Below, in pieces: positions 28,001-32,732 of a stretch of 64,000 nucleotides of DNA. The first letter of the stretch is position 1. Each line of letters opens with the position of its first letter. The stretch is from Azospirillum baldaniorum (GTDB lineage Bacteria > Pseudomonadota > Alphaproteobacteria > Azospirillales > Azospirillaceae). A program made the position numbers and the translations under genes. The stretch lies in assembly GCF_003119195.2 (NCBI RefSeq), contig NZ_CP022260.1, positions 279,501 to 343,500 of the forward strand, read 5' to 3'. The notes beneath the pieces were generated by a model that was given only the letters and a program-made list of their open reading frames with translations, was not told the origin of the DNA and searched no databases.

Positions 28001-28023
28001 ATGCCGCCCGCTGGTTTACCTGA
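16003..28023 (+). CDS. Giant RTX adhesin-like secreted protein (4006 aa)
   Basis: Start is a GTG at 16003 with only a weak upstream GAAAG; ATG 16024 is an alternative. Layout by residue: 1-270, FG-GAP/VCBS-type repeats with DIDGDGDLDLLVGN; about 280-1000, some 27 tandem 26-residue repeats of the form VVTLGSGGNTLLVSGVETLT plus a GG-rich turn; 1020-1615, five 99-residue Bap-type Ig repeats; 1615-2180, Ig, dystroglycan-type and VCBS-like domains; two Calx-beta domains near 2185-2300 and 2735-2850; about 2860-3320, four cadherin-like repeats; another Ig near 3340-3430; about 3720-3940, RTX nonapeptides (GGAGNDTLFGEDGND). The end (FALGGASGGSMVMDFTAGTD) is serralysin-like. It should be a type I-secreted, calcium-binding surface adhesin; no LapA-like retention domain or transporter genes are seen. 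Confidence 0.9.
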   Translation: MANPTFTMIGTNSFGLSDIGSEAAPVLADIDGDGDLDLLVGNADGNTLFFRNTGTTLSPTFTLDSTNPFGISNVSAGGALPSLVDIDGDGDLDLFIGNHAGTTLFYRNNGTSAQTPTFSLEGTNLFGIQSAGSYGAPSFADLDGDGDLDLLIGAQDGNIFFYRNNGSTQAPTFSLEGTNPFSLPRDLNGYASPALADINGDGLVDLITKSTVYVNVGTAAAPTFSLFATNPYGNTGPGAYPRPALGDLDGDGDIDLVVGVDGGDLEYFRNVAPVTVTLGNGGNTIALSQINTLIGGTGTDLVSLVDIGATFLVTGIETLTGSTATDVVTLGGGGNTLLVSRVETLAGGAGADAVTLGSLGNTLRVDGVETLTGGIGTDVVTLGSLGNTLLVDGVETLTGGLGLDVVTLGNNSGNTLTVFRLETLTGGLGTDVVTLASGGNTLLAEGIETLTGAVGVDLVTLGNSGNTVTVRLLETLIGGSGTDIVTLGTGGNALTVRLMESIVGGSGSDTVTLGTGGNTVWVIGVETLLGGSGSDTATLDNNGNTLTTRLVETLFGGSGLDVVTLASGSNTLWVSGVETLIGGANADNATFANGGNTVTVRLLETLTGGSGTDIVLLGTGGNTLRVSGIETLTGGSGTDVVTMLTSGSTLTVSLVESLIGASGTDVVILGSTGNTMLVSALETLTGGSGTDVVTISASGVTILVSGIETLSGNSGRDAVTLGDSAGTTIQVARLDALTGSVGTDVVTFGGTFGNTILLGGVETLTGGVATDIVTLDSSGNTIEVSQIETLFGGSGNDVVMLGSGGNTLLVRLLETLTGGSGLDVVTLGTGSNMMTVSGVETITGGSGLDIVTLGDSAGNTLTVWRVETLIGTSGTDVVTLGSAGVTLLVDGAETLTSGVGTDVVELGSGGSTLLVGGVETLTGGIGTDVVTLGSGGNTLLVSGVETVTGSAGTDVVTLGSDGATLATTLLETLIGGAGADVVTFFPAGNQGTLFVSGVETVYTPFQTLTLNGIDTLIVLPASPSIPVLNPVSDSGVVGDALTNASQPMLTGTADVGVVVHLYGNGVEIGTGTADGSGAWTVNPGTALVDGIWTLTVRGTLSGIEGGVSGPLLVTIDTSASSPTALALAVGSNSGSTADTLTNVTLPVITGSVAEAGVVVLYEGGTALGTVTAAAAGAWTMTATSLSDGAHTLTATVTDAAGNSSSASAALTVTIDTGASAPTSLALAAASNSGSTADTLTNVTAPVITGSVAEAGVVVLYEGGTALGTVTAAAAGAWTMTATSLSDGAHTLTATVTDAAGNSSSASAALTVTIDTGASAPTSLALAAASNSGSTADTLTNVTAPVITGSVAEAGVVVLYEGSTALGTVTAAAAGAWSITAASLSDGAHTLTATVTDAAGNTSSAASALTVTIDTGASAPTSLALAAASNSGSTADTLTNVTAPVITGSVAEAGVVVLYEGSTALGTVTAAAAGAWSITAASLSDGAHTLTATVTDAAGNTSSAASALTVTIDTGASAPTSLALAAASNSGSTADTLTNVTAPVITGSVAEAGVVVLYEGSTALGTVTAAAAGAWSITAASLSDGAHTLTATVTDAAGNTSSAASALTVTIDTGAPSVAIALSRTTLGVGETAAVTFTFSEAPVGFSLSAVTAQNGTLSDLSVLPGSDGLVYTATLTPSAETNASDSRITVAAGWSDTAGNIPTAAATSAGYAIDTRSLPVNTAPVIGGAAAGQAVNDTASSQPFATLTVSDNQTVQTQTVVVTVRNSGGTVGDATGVFSAASLVASGFAKSAAGTYTLTASSAAAAQAALRLLDFQPAANRAAPGTHETTGFAVTVTDADGASATNTTTGINVLSINDAPVSAQALGTSNVDQGQAFSYTVPAGAFTDADTGDSLTFSATSGDGSTLPAWLSFEAATGRLSGTPGNADVGTRTVRVTATDSSGATVSDLLTITVSNVNDGPVAANDAGDTDRLTPVTVVAASGVLANDTDPDVGDRLAVSAVNGDAANVGRAITLAGGGRLTLNADGGYSFDPAGAYGTLLFGQTRQETVSYTVTDQAGATSTATLTITVRGVNTAPAVQEAKHVAIDQNSSRVGLSIDKPVDPEGDPLTITVTGLPTVGALQRYDGTALAVGDTLTPDQLAAVIYTPPFGATGAAGSFSYAVSDGTHLVGRAVTISLTPVQWLSLTPSSLSIAEGNSGSTGLTYTITRRGDTSGATTVKWQVDTTGLSGSLADAADFGGTLPSGTVTFAAGETSKTITVPISGDRQVEGNEQFRVLLFSPSTTVADAKITVETATATGTILNDDRAATITAVTGPTAGRYLAARGDTLDFTVAFSDAVSVSGTGVPRLALTIGTQTRYATFLRVESGKLVFRYAVGAGDLDNDGIVVAGTIDPNGAQIRDSAGNAVTNLGFGAAAPVTSHVLVNVRGGHAIDGYIAGATVFADANANGQLDAGEAFGTTNAVGSWSIPGGSGPIVMIGGTDISTNLPFTGVYEAPGSASVITPLTTIIMGMAGLAGTDSAIASAATELKSKLGLDAGLDLLTYDPIVAVTTVGAGAEAIATALKTQSAAASVANVIVQGSAVLAGVVIGTPRASGVIGRALVGAIADAIKAVPAGGTIDLADPVVIAAILAAAGARIGAVDSAKLTTVTGGAANVIAASNGAVISAGTTNSGGIDGLTQMAQAQVVAQGTAADELRSGTAAGDVSGAVTAFTGTNLQQQISAAQVAVVIPSRLAITATDADKREGDGTNPGGTTAFTFTVTRAGNTGGALTVAWTVAAGDGAGGATLNAADFGGTLPSGTVSFADGEATKTITILVSDDTDIEPDETFTVTLSSPSVTATAIETASASGTIRNEDPIDPQLTLPPARMVVAGTATAIAGLSVMDGDSATVTVILTPGNGSLGLAGPASVSTAGDGTVTLTGSVADVNTTLASLVFTGTGGQTAGSIAVTVADGDPLTPDASGTLVIAIQSPPANVLPSSPTLVAGRSTEVLGLEITDVDGGTMTVVLTPTNGALTLPLYGSATTSDLGNGKVRLTGSLEDVNRTLQQLEFTASRNVTSASIRFESSDDQPLTPDADSLLVIGVLSSPEHTAPTALSVISGVATAVTGLSVSDYDSPTLQVTLTPTNGALALTAQGGVTLTQPSAGVWRLLGTQADITATLATLTFTGTAGQTSGTIRVTTSDLGTLTTDAEATIEMTIADPATLVAPTLTLPQPITLDQGLDTALTGIQVTDPDSPAVTVTLTPSQAILGAKAAGQASVATAGDGTLTISGSVADVNATLAALRITGGTAATATVAVTVSDGLTTPATGTLTLPMVDVTPPGSPTITAVSTDSAGTLPVTGTNTNRNRLFVRGTAEADSRIVLSDGGTEVATVTADAQGAWVADLSAAPLLDGTHAFTARATDAAGNTGPASGAPSVTIDTIAPPTPSVVFNDASIDPARQSSVGFALSGGESGTTYRWTLSSSGGGSLTGTGTLTGAGGTVGGIDVSGLLDGTLSLSVTLTDAAGNVSAAGTATAAKAAGAVVDGTQVQTLSSQSNGRAVSTVAVQAPAAGRTEDPSSPNAGLADVPLVRETVTDPSTGQPTLVTTLQVGLPTGVGVTASGPAAREGTTLAQADLIQAIEARTMEGSVSRSNLSSGGARFLGTLSQQASLLLRTLAFTAPDAPGAAVRVTGAMPGSTMPTALVIDTTGVAGPLTIQLDTVSFAAVIGSATLTGGEGNQVVYGDAGSQSIILGPGDDVLSGGGGNDTVASTLGNDTLYGDDGDDLMHGGDGDDLMDGGADNDTMGGGAGNDTMGGGTGNDILIGESGNDALFGGTGNDTLFGGDGDDTLFGEDGNDILSLGMGNDIASGGDGDDTLFGEDGNDTLFGGAGNDILSLGTGSDLADGGAGNDTLFGEDGNDTLFGGAGDDVLVGGAGHDVLFADGGADTLWGGAGADIFALGGASGGSMVMDFTAGTDRLALFDSSLDLKSVIASARVVNGNTVLDLRPGVSVTIVGQTGDAARWFT
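16830..18990 (+). repeat. Tandem 78-bp (26-residue) coding repeats
   Basis: Within the giant adhesin gene, the unit ggcgtcgagacgctgaccgg recurs at exact 78-base spacing (for example 17101 and 17179), about 27 units in all. Each unit encodes a short glycine/asparagine turn, a TLLV strand and a GVETLTGG segment. The regular beta-strand spacing suggests a beta-solenoid stalk. Units have diverged at the DNA level, unlike the Ig repeats downstream. Confidence 0.85.
19360..20845 (+). repeat. Five near-identical 297-bp tandem repeats (Bap-type Ig domains)
   Basis: The block starting gtgatcaccggcagcgt recurs at 19441, 19738, 20035, 20332 and 20629, a strict 297-base (99-residue) period. Two sub-types are visible. 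Copies 1-2 encode AGAWTMTATSLS and NSSSASAALTV; copies 3-5 encode AGAWSITAASLS and NTSSAASALTV. Copies 3-5 differ by very few bases, showing recent duplication or gene conversion. Confidence 0.95.
27170..27810 (+). repeat. RTX nonapeptide repeat block
   Basis: This block encodes many consecutive GGxGxDxUx-type nonapeptides (GGAGNDTMGGGTGNDILIGE, GGDGDDTLFGEDGND and similar) near the C-terminus of the giant protein. In RTX proteins these bind calcium as a parallel beta-roll outside the cell and assist type I secretion. Confidence 0.9.
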
Positions 28024-28045
28024 CGGGGAGGGGGCCGTCCTGCGC

Positions 28046-28081
28046 CCCCTCCTTCCGCGCTGTTGGCCGCGGAAGGAGGGG
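28046..28081 (+). terminator. Hairpin after the giant adhesin gene
   Basis: A perfect 14-base stem (28046-28059 with 28068-28081) and 8-base loop starts 22 bases after the adhesin stop. There is no T-run behind it, so it may be a processing or weak terminator hairpin. Its right arm (GGAAGGAGGGG) could also serve as a ribosome-binding site for the next gene. Confidence 0.5.
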
Positions 28082-28095
28082 TGTTATCGTCGGGT

Positions 28096-28929
28096 ATGGC
28101 TGCGCGTGTGCTGAGGCTTTTTCCCGGACCGGCCGAAGAGGTGGCGTTGGCCGGGCTCTATGTGGCCGACGCGCTGCACAGCCTGGGCAGCGCGTCGGCG
28201 CCGTTCGTCTATGCGAGTTTCGTCGGCAGCCTGGACGGGCGCATCGCGCTGCAGGACGGCGAAGCGAGCCGTCTTCCGGTCGAGATCACCAGCGAGAATG
28301 ATTTCCGCCTGTTCCTCGAACTGCAGGCCCAGGCCGATTGCCTCGTCACCCATGGCGGCTATCTGCGCGACCTCGCGGCGGGACGGCTGGACGACGTGTT
28401 GCAGATCGGGACGCGCGCCATGGACCGTGACCTCGTGCGGTGGAGGGAGGAGAACGGTTTGGCCGCCCAGCCCGCCGTCGTGATCGCCAGCGCCAGCCTC
28501 GATTTTCCGATTCCGCAGTCGGTCATCCGGGAGAAGCAGCGTGTTCTGATCGCGACCGGTCGGCAGGCCCCGCGCGATCGGGTCGATGCGCTGAGGGCGC
28601 GTGGCTATCCGGTGATCGTGGCTGGAGACGGTGCATCGGTGGAAGGGGCGCCTCTGGTCCGGGAACTCGGCAACCTCGGCTTCCGCAGCGTGTATCTGCT
28701 GACCGGCCCCCGCATGCTCTCCACCATGCTGCGGGACGGAATGCTGTCGCGGCTCTATCTCACCATCGCGCACCGCGTGGTGGGAGGGGAGAGCTTTCAC
28801 ACCATGGCGGCGGGGCCACGGTTGGAGGGCGCCGGCCGCCTGCGCCTGTCCTCGCTGTATTACGACAGCGCGGCGCCGGATGGGGCGGGCCAATGGTTCG
28901 CCCGGTTCGAGCCGCTGCGCCCGGTGTGA
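28096..28929 (+). CDS. RibD C-terminal-like pyrimidine/pterin reductase
   Basis: The product is 277 residues from ATG 28096; a GTG at 28081 directly abuts the GGAGGGG stretch and is an alternative. Features of the RibD C-terminal (DHFR-like) fold are FVYASFVGSLDGRIAL at the start, DCLVTHGGYLRDLAAGRL, VIVAGDGASVEGAPLVRELG and LTGPRMLSTMLRDGMLSRLYLTIAHRVVGGE. The family reduces a ribosylaminopyrimidine or pterin with NAD(P)H. The RibD deaminase domain is missing. Beside H4MPT-pathway genes it could act as a pterin (dihydromethanopterin-type) reductase; that is inference. Confidence 0.75.
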   Translation: MAARVLRLFPGPAEEVALAGLYVADALHSLGSASAPFVYASFVGSLDGRIALQDGEASRLPVEITSENDFRLFLELQAQADCLVTHGGYLRDLAAGRLDDVLQIGTRAMDRDLVRWREENGLAAQPAVVIASASLDFPIPQSVIREKQRVLIATGRQAPRDRVDALRARGYPVIVAGDGASVEGAPLVRELGNLGFRSVYLLTGPRMLSTMLRDGMLSRLYLTIAHRVVGGESFHTMAAGPRLEGAGRLRLSSLYYDSAAPDGAGQWFARFEPLRPV

Positions 28930-29073
28930 GGCCGGTGACCAAACTCAGGCCGGTCCGTGATCAGCGGCCTTGTCGAAACGAGCATGCGGGCAGGGGAGAC
29001 GTGTCTCGCCGCTGCCCGCAGGAAGGTCGGTGGTAAGCATGATGAGGCACACGGCGTCGCCGTTACCACGCCA

Positions 29074-29154
29074 TCAAAGCTGTGCGCAGGCGTAGGCGTT
29101 GATTTCGGTGCCGACGGCGATCACGCGGATTTTCGGTTTGCGCCAAGTCTTCAT
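29074..29154 (-). CDS. pqqA: PqqA, precursor peptide of pyrroloquinoline quinone
   Basis: A 26-codon gene encodes a peptide beginning MKTWRKPKIRV and containing VGTEINAYACAQL. The E-x3-Y pair (Glu17 and Tyr21), which is cross-linked and trimmed to form PQQ, is present in the invariant EINAYAC context. GAGGGAG lies about 8 bases before the ATG. The usual pqqBCDE genes do not follow; the next genes downstream lie on the opposite strand. So this is a stand-alone pqqA next to the quinoprotein-associated genes, plausibly raising PQQ supply when the methanol system is expressed. Confidence 0.92.
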   Translation of the reverse strand: MKTWRKPKIRVIAVGTEINAYACAQL

Positions 29155-29171
29155 GGTGCGCTCCCTCAGTT

Positions 29172-29213
29172 TCTGGATGGAAAGGACCATCTGCGGTTTT
29201 GGTCCTCTCCAGA
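29172..29213 (-). promoter_or_regulatory. Palindromic leader upstream of pqqA
   Basis: Eighteen bases upstream of the pqqA start lies an interrupted palindrome: outer arms TCTGGA/TCCAGA (29172-29177, 29208-29213) and inner arms AGGACCA/TGGTCCT (29183-29189, 29200-29206). As RNA it would form a two-stage stem-loop just before the Shine-Dalgarno; as DNA it could be an operator. Which one cannot be decided from sequence. Confidence 0.45.
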
Positions 29214-29299
29214 AAGCCTACCGGTCCGATCCTGGTGCGGCCATCCTACGAATGGATAGCGGCGCGGAAAATACGGATGGATTTTTTGCGGTCAATGAA

Positions 29300-29317
29300 T
29301 GCCGAATTTATTCGGCA
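29300..29317. promoter_or_regulatory. Short perfect palindrome between pqqA and the Cys-containing exported protein gene
   Basis: TGCCGAA at 29300-29306 and TTCGGCA at 29311-29317 form a 7-base inverted repeat around TTTA. It lies in the divergent region between pqqA (minus) and the gene at 29441 (plus). It could be a regulator site or a hairpin. The rest of 29214-29440 shows no gene. Confidence 0.3.
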
Positions 29318-29440
29318 CTGATTGTGATCGGGCGGTCATCCCCGCGGCGACCTCCGAATGCGTGCTTGAGAGCGAATGCCGGATCGTCCCACCATGAGGA
29401 CGCGCTTCTTCGGACAGACCAGCATGGACCCGACCCGATG

Positions 29441-29779
29441 ATGAGGAATGGTGTTCCGGTTGCGTTGCTCGCGCTTCTGATCGGCTGCGGCACGGCGCAG
29501 GCCGAGGACGGTTATCCCACCTACGCCCGCGTCGATTACGTTCTTGGCTGCATGCTGTCCAACGGCCAGGGGCCGGACGTCGTGCGCAAATGCTCCTGCA
29601 GCATCGACGAGATCGCCGCGCATTTCCCCTACGACAGCTACGTGGCGGTGGAGACCGCGCGGGGCATGCAGGAGGCGCCCGGCGAACGCGCCGCGCTGAT
29701 GCGCGACGTCGGGTGGATCAAGGATCTGCTGAACGAGTTCCGGCAAGCCCAGGTCGCCGCCGACCTGAAATGCTTCTGA
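29441..29779 (+). CDS. Exported Cys-containing protein of the quinoprotein cluster
   Basis: The product is 112 residues; adjacent ATGs at 29438 and 29441 are both possible. It has a signal peptide (VALLALLIGCGTAQAED) and a mature part with four cysteines: GCMLSNGQGPDVVRKCSCS and the C-terminal LKCF. The motif YVLGCML...KCSCSIDEIA is distinctive, but I can assign no biochemical activity. It converges on the SoxYZ-like gene and sits beside pqqA, so a periplasmic role with the PQQ enzyme is likely. Paired cysteines suggest disulphide or redox chemistry; that is inference. Confidence 0.65.
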   Translation: MRNGVPVALLALLIGCGTAQAEDGYPTYARVDYVLGCMLSNGQGPDVVRKCSCSIDEIAAHFPYDSYVAVETARGMQEAPGERAALMRDVGWIKDLLNEFRQAQVAADLKCF

Positions 29780-29819
29780 CCCGAAATGCATCTGGGCGGT
29801 CAGGCGGCGCAGGCGACCT

Positions 29820-30650
29820 TCACGAACCGGAATTGGCGCGGATCGGCCAGCTCTCCTGGAAAATCCGCCCGTTCGAATCCTCGGCGGTGACATCCAGCGT
29901 TCCCTGCTCCTCCGGCACCAGGGAGAAATGGATGCTGGGGTCTTCGCTCAACGAGATGTCCGATTGCACATCGAGCACCGGCGCCCCGTTGTAGCGGATG
30001 GCGACGGTTTTCACGTAGTGGGCGGGGATGAAATAGTAGTTGAGCTGGTCGTACTGCATGCCGGTGTAATTGGGGTGGCTGATCAGCAGTTGCGCGGTCA
30101 GCGGCTTTCCGGCGGCGATGTTGTCGGGCAGGTTCAGCTTCATCTTGCCCATGCGGGCGACGGCGAGCTGAGCGTTCTTCAGGGCCGGAGCGGAGCACCC
30201 TCCGGACGCCTTGACGAATTGCGTGGTGCGGAGCAGCCGCCCGTCGCTGGTCTCCGCGACGGCGGTGATGTTGGTGTAGGCGTTCACCCGCAGACGGGTG
30301 TCGATCGCCTGCGGGCTGTCGCCATGGGCGAAACGGAAGGTCGCGGCCATCGGCACGGGATTCTCATCGACGATGAGATGGACCGCGGTTACCTGGACGC
30401 CGCTTCCCGGCGCCGTCACGATCCGGATGGGCACGACCGCCGCGTCGTTGGCGCGTTTCGGGGCCTCCAGGCTGAGGAGCGGCCCGGCATCCTCGACCGT
30501 GCGGCCCGAAAAGTACATGTCGCGCAGCATGTCCCAGCGTTCCTCCTGCGGCGAGGCCGCCAGAGCGCCCACGCTGCCCAGGCACAGCCAAGCGGCGCCC
30601 GACAGCGCGGCGCCCGACAACCTGCGGATGGTCCGGTGCGGTGTGGTCAT
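29820..30650 (-). CDS. Quinoprotein dehydrogenase-associated SoxYZ-like carrier protein
   Basis: The product is 276 residues with a signal peptide (residues 1-32). The N-terminal half is SoxY-like and ends with KASGGCSAPALK, whose Cys152 matches the SoxY sulfur-carrier cysteine region. The C-terminal half is SoxZ-like (QLLISHPNYTGMQYDQ, PAHYVKTVAIRYNG). Fused SoxYZ-like proteins occur beside PQQ-dependent dehydrogenases with a zinc metallohydrolase, and that gene lies 4 bases upstream. The pair is thought to act as a periplasmic relay, but its substrate is not established. Confidence 0.85.
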   Translation of the reverse strand: MTTPHRTIRRLSGAALSGAAWLCLGSVGALAASPQEERWDMLRDMYFSGRTVEDAGPLLSLEAPKRANDAAVVPIRIVTAPGSGVQVTAVHLIVDENPVPMAATFRFAHGDSPQAIDTRLRVNAYTNITAVAETSDGRLLRTTQFVKASGGCSAPALKNAQLAVARMGKMKLNLPDNIAAGKPLTAQLLISHPNYTGMQYDQLNYYFIPAHYVKTVAIRYNGAPVLDVQSDISLSEDPSIHFSLVPEEQGTLDVTAEDSNGRIFQESWPIRANSGS

Positions 30651-30654
30651 GGTG

Positions 30655-31614
30655 TCATTCCCATTCCAGTTCGGCGAAGGCCGCCGTCACGTTGCGCGGG
30701 TTGTAGGACTCGAACAGACGCCAGCGCGGCGCCTCCTCGGCGGCGACCGATTCGACCGCCTGCTGGATCGTTCCGTGGGCGGCCTGGACCTTGCGGACAC
30801 CCTCGACGACCCGGCTCAGGTAGCGGCGCAGGTCCCCGGTGGCATCCGGCCAGGGGGCCGAGGGCGGGCCGTGTCCGGGAACGACGCGTGCCGCCGGTTC
30901 CGCGGCCAGAGTGTCGAGGGTGCGCAGCCAGCCGAGGACGGAGCCGTCGATGGCCGGCGCCCGCTCCATGAACAGGAGGTCCCCGGCCCACAGCGTCTTC
31001 GTCTGCCGGTCGAGCACCGTCAGGTCGTTGTCGGTGTGGGCCACCGGCCACGCGACAAGGTCGAGCACGCGCCCTCCCAGATCGAGTTCCAGGCGGTCGG
31101 AAACCACGAGGGTCGGCGGGACGATCCGGACCTCCGCGGCGGCAGCGGCACCGACCGCGGCGTCGAACGCCTGGCGGTAATGCTCCCCGCGCGCCGCAAG
31201 AGACGCCTGGAGGTTGCCGTGGGCGACGAAATCGGGCCGGTCGGGCAGGAAGGCCACGTTTCCCAGAATGTGGTCCGGGTGCATGTGGGTGTTGACGACG
31301 TAGCGGATGGGCCGGTCGGTGTGGGCGCGGATCGCCTCACGCAAACGATGTCCCACAATCGGCGAGCCGCCGCTGTCGATCACGGCGACCGCGTCATCCC
31401 CGACGACGAACCCGCAGTTGGCGATGTCCCCGGCGTTGGTCGCGTCGGTTTCCTCGTGGCGACCGGCGTGCACGAACACACCGGGGGCGACCTCGAACAC
31501 GGGCAGGGGATCGGCCGTCGCCGGGGCCGCCGCCCCAAACAGCCAGACGGACAGCCAGACGCCGGCCAGCGCCGCGCGAGCGGACGGCCGGAGGAACGTG
31601 GCCGCAGCAGCCAT
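30655..31614 (-). CDS. Quinoprotein relay zinc metallohydrolase (MBL fold)
   Basis: The product is 319 residues from ATG 31614, chosen because AGGA lies 7 bases upstream; ATG 31629 is in frame. A signal peptide (about 1-35, ending ATADP) precedes a metallo-beta-lactamase domain with THMHPDH (His110, His112, Asp114, His115), AHTDND and the late GHG motif, all metal ligands in this fold. It is the partner of the SoxYZ-like carrier and resembles SoxH-type hydrolases. It should act in the periplasm; the thioester or persulfide substrate usually proposed for such enzymes is unproven here. Confidence 0.85.
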   Translation of the reverse strand: MAAAATFLRPSARAALAGVWLSVWLFGAAAPATADPLPVFEVAPGVFVHAGRHEETDATNAGDIANCGFVVGDDAVAVIDSGGSPIVGHRLREAIRAHTDRPIRYVVNTHMHPDHILGNVAFLPDRPDFVAHGNLQASLAARGEHYRQAFDAAVGAAAAAEVRIVPPTLVVSDRLELDLGGRVLDLVAWPVAHTDNDLTVLDRQTKTLWAGDLLFMERAPAIDGSVLGWLRTLDTLAAEPAARVVPGHGPPSAPWPDATGDLRRYLSRVVEGVRKVQAAHGTIQQAVESVAAEEAPRWRLFESYNPRNVTAAFAELEWE

Positions 31615-31634
31615 CGTCCGGTCCTGCATTGTGT

Positions 31635-32729
31635 TCAATCGGGCGAGTATGAAACCGCGTCGGCGGGCCCGGCAACCGGGCAAAGGTGTTTGTGCGGCGC
31701 ACCGTCAAAGGCAAGCCAGCCGACGCTGACGGCGGGAGCGAACCATCCCGCGCGCTCCCGCAAGGCCGGCGCCACCGGCAGATGCGCTTCGAAATCGCGG
31801 TAGGCCACTCCCCGGCGTTCGGCCAGACGCCGCACGAGGAACCGGCCGACCCCGGCGCCGACGAGCGGCGGGGAGTCCGCCGTCAGGCCCCGCGACAGCA
31901 CCTGATCGAGCGCGTCCTCGATCCGGCGGAGCTGGCGTTCCGCGAGATGGCCGGCGAGGCGGCGGGCCTTCGGCAAGCCGTCCGGTTCCAGGTCGTCGCC
32001 GACCATCCGCAGCAGGCGCCGCGCGCTGGCTGTAAGGCCGTGGTCGCGTCCGTCCGCCGTCGGGTGCTGATCGGCGCCGTCCGGCAGCGTGCCGGTCAGG
32101 CGATGGACGTCGGCCATGGTCGCGAACAACTCCGCCATCAGCGCGCGCCGGCCTCCGCCATAGGGGACCGTGTGGGCCACCGCCATGACCGGAGTGCGCA
32201 CGACGCCCGTGTAGACCAGCTCGCCGCTGTCCAGCCGCTCGGCATCGGAATAGCCGGCATGGAGAGGGCCGCCGCCGAGTGGGACGATGTCGGTCGTCGT
32301 GCTTCCGACATCCAGCAGGACTCCGTCGCCGCCCGCCGCGGCCAGCAGCGCCGTGGCGTACCAGTTGGCGGAGGCCACCGCCTCCGCGCAGTCGGGCGCG
32401 GCATCGATGGGCACCAGCCCGCGTGGGCCGGCGAAGACGCTGAGTGCGGCGGCGGGCAAGGCGGACCGCATCGTGGCGGCGATGAGGCGCACGCCGTCGG
32501 CGCGGTCGTCGAACAGGTCCGCCAATTCCCCGGTCATCGTCGCGGCGGCGTGGCATGGCTGACCCCAGCGGGCGATCACCGCCGCGACGGCCTGCTCCAA
32601 GCGGTCGAGGCCCATCCAGAGCGGGCAAGGCCACTGGTCGAGGTCGCGGAGCGTCCCCGTCTCGTCGAACAGGGCGGCTTTCAGATGCGCCCCGCCGATG
32701 TCCAATCCGATCAACGCGCCGCCGTCCAT
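31635..32729 (-). CDS. H4MPT-linked C1-transfer pathway protein (actin/hydantoinase fold)
   Basis: The product is 364 residues and starts IGLDIGGAHLKAALFDETG, a phosphate-1-like motif of actin/hydantoinase-fold ATPases. Later motifs are TMTGELADLFDDRADGV and LLDVGSTTTDIVPLGGG, the latter shared with hydantoinase/oxoprolinase proteins. Members of this family occur only alongside H4MPT or methanogenesis genes and are required for, but not mechanistically assigned in, the pathway. It follows the ATP-grasp gene by 3 bases and precedes the metallohydrolase. An ATP-dependent step in cofactor synthesis is a reasonable guess. Confidence 0.85.
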   Translation of the reverse strand: MDGGALIGLDIGGAHLKAALFDETGTLRDLDQWPCPLWMGLDRLEQAVAAVIARWGQPCHAAATMTGELADLFDDRADGVRLIAATMRSALPAAALSVFAGPRGLVPIDAAPDCAEAVASANWYATALLAAAGGDGVLLDVGSTTTDIVPLGGGPLHAGYSDAERLDSGELVYTGVVRTPVMAVAHTVPYGGGRRALMAELFATMADVHRLTGTLPDGADQHPTADGRDHGLTASARRLLRMVGDDLEPDGLPKARRLAGHLAERQLRRIEDALDQVLSRGLTADSPPLVGAGVGRFLVRRLAERRGVAYRDFEAHLPVAPALRERAGWFAPAVSVGWLAFDGAPHKHLCPVAGPADAVSYSPD

Positions 32730-32732
32730 GGC

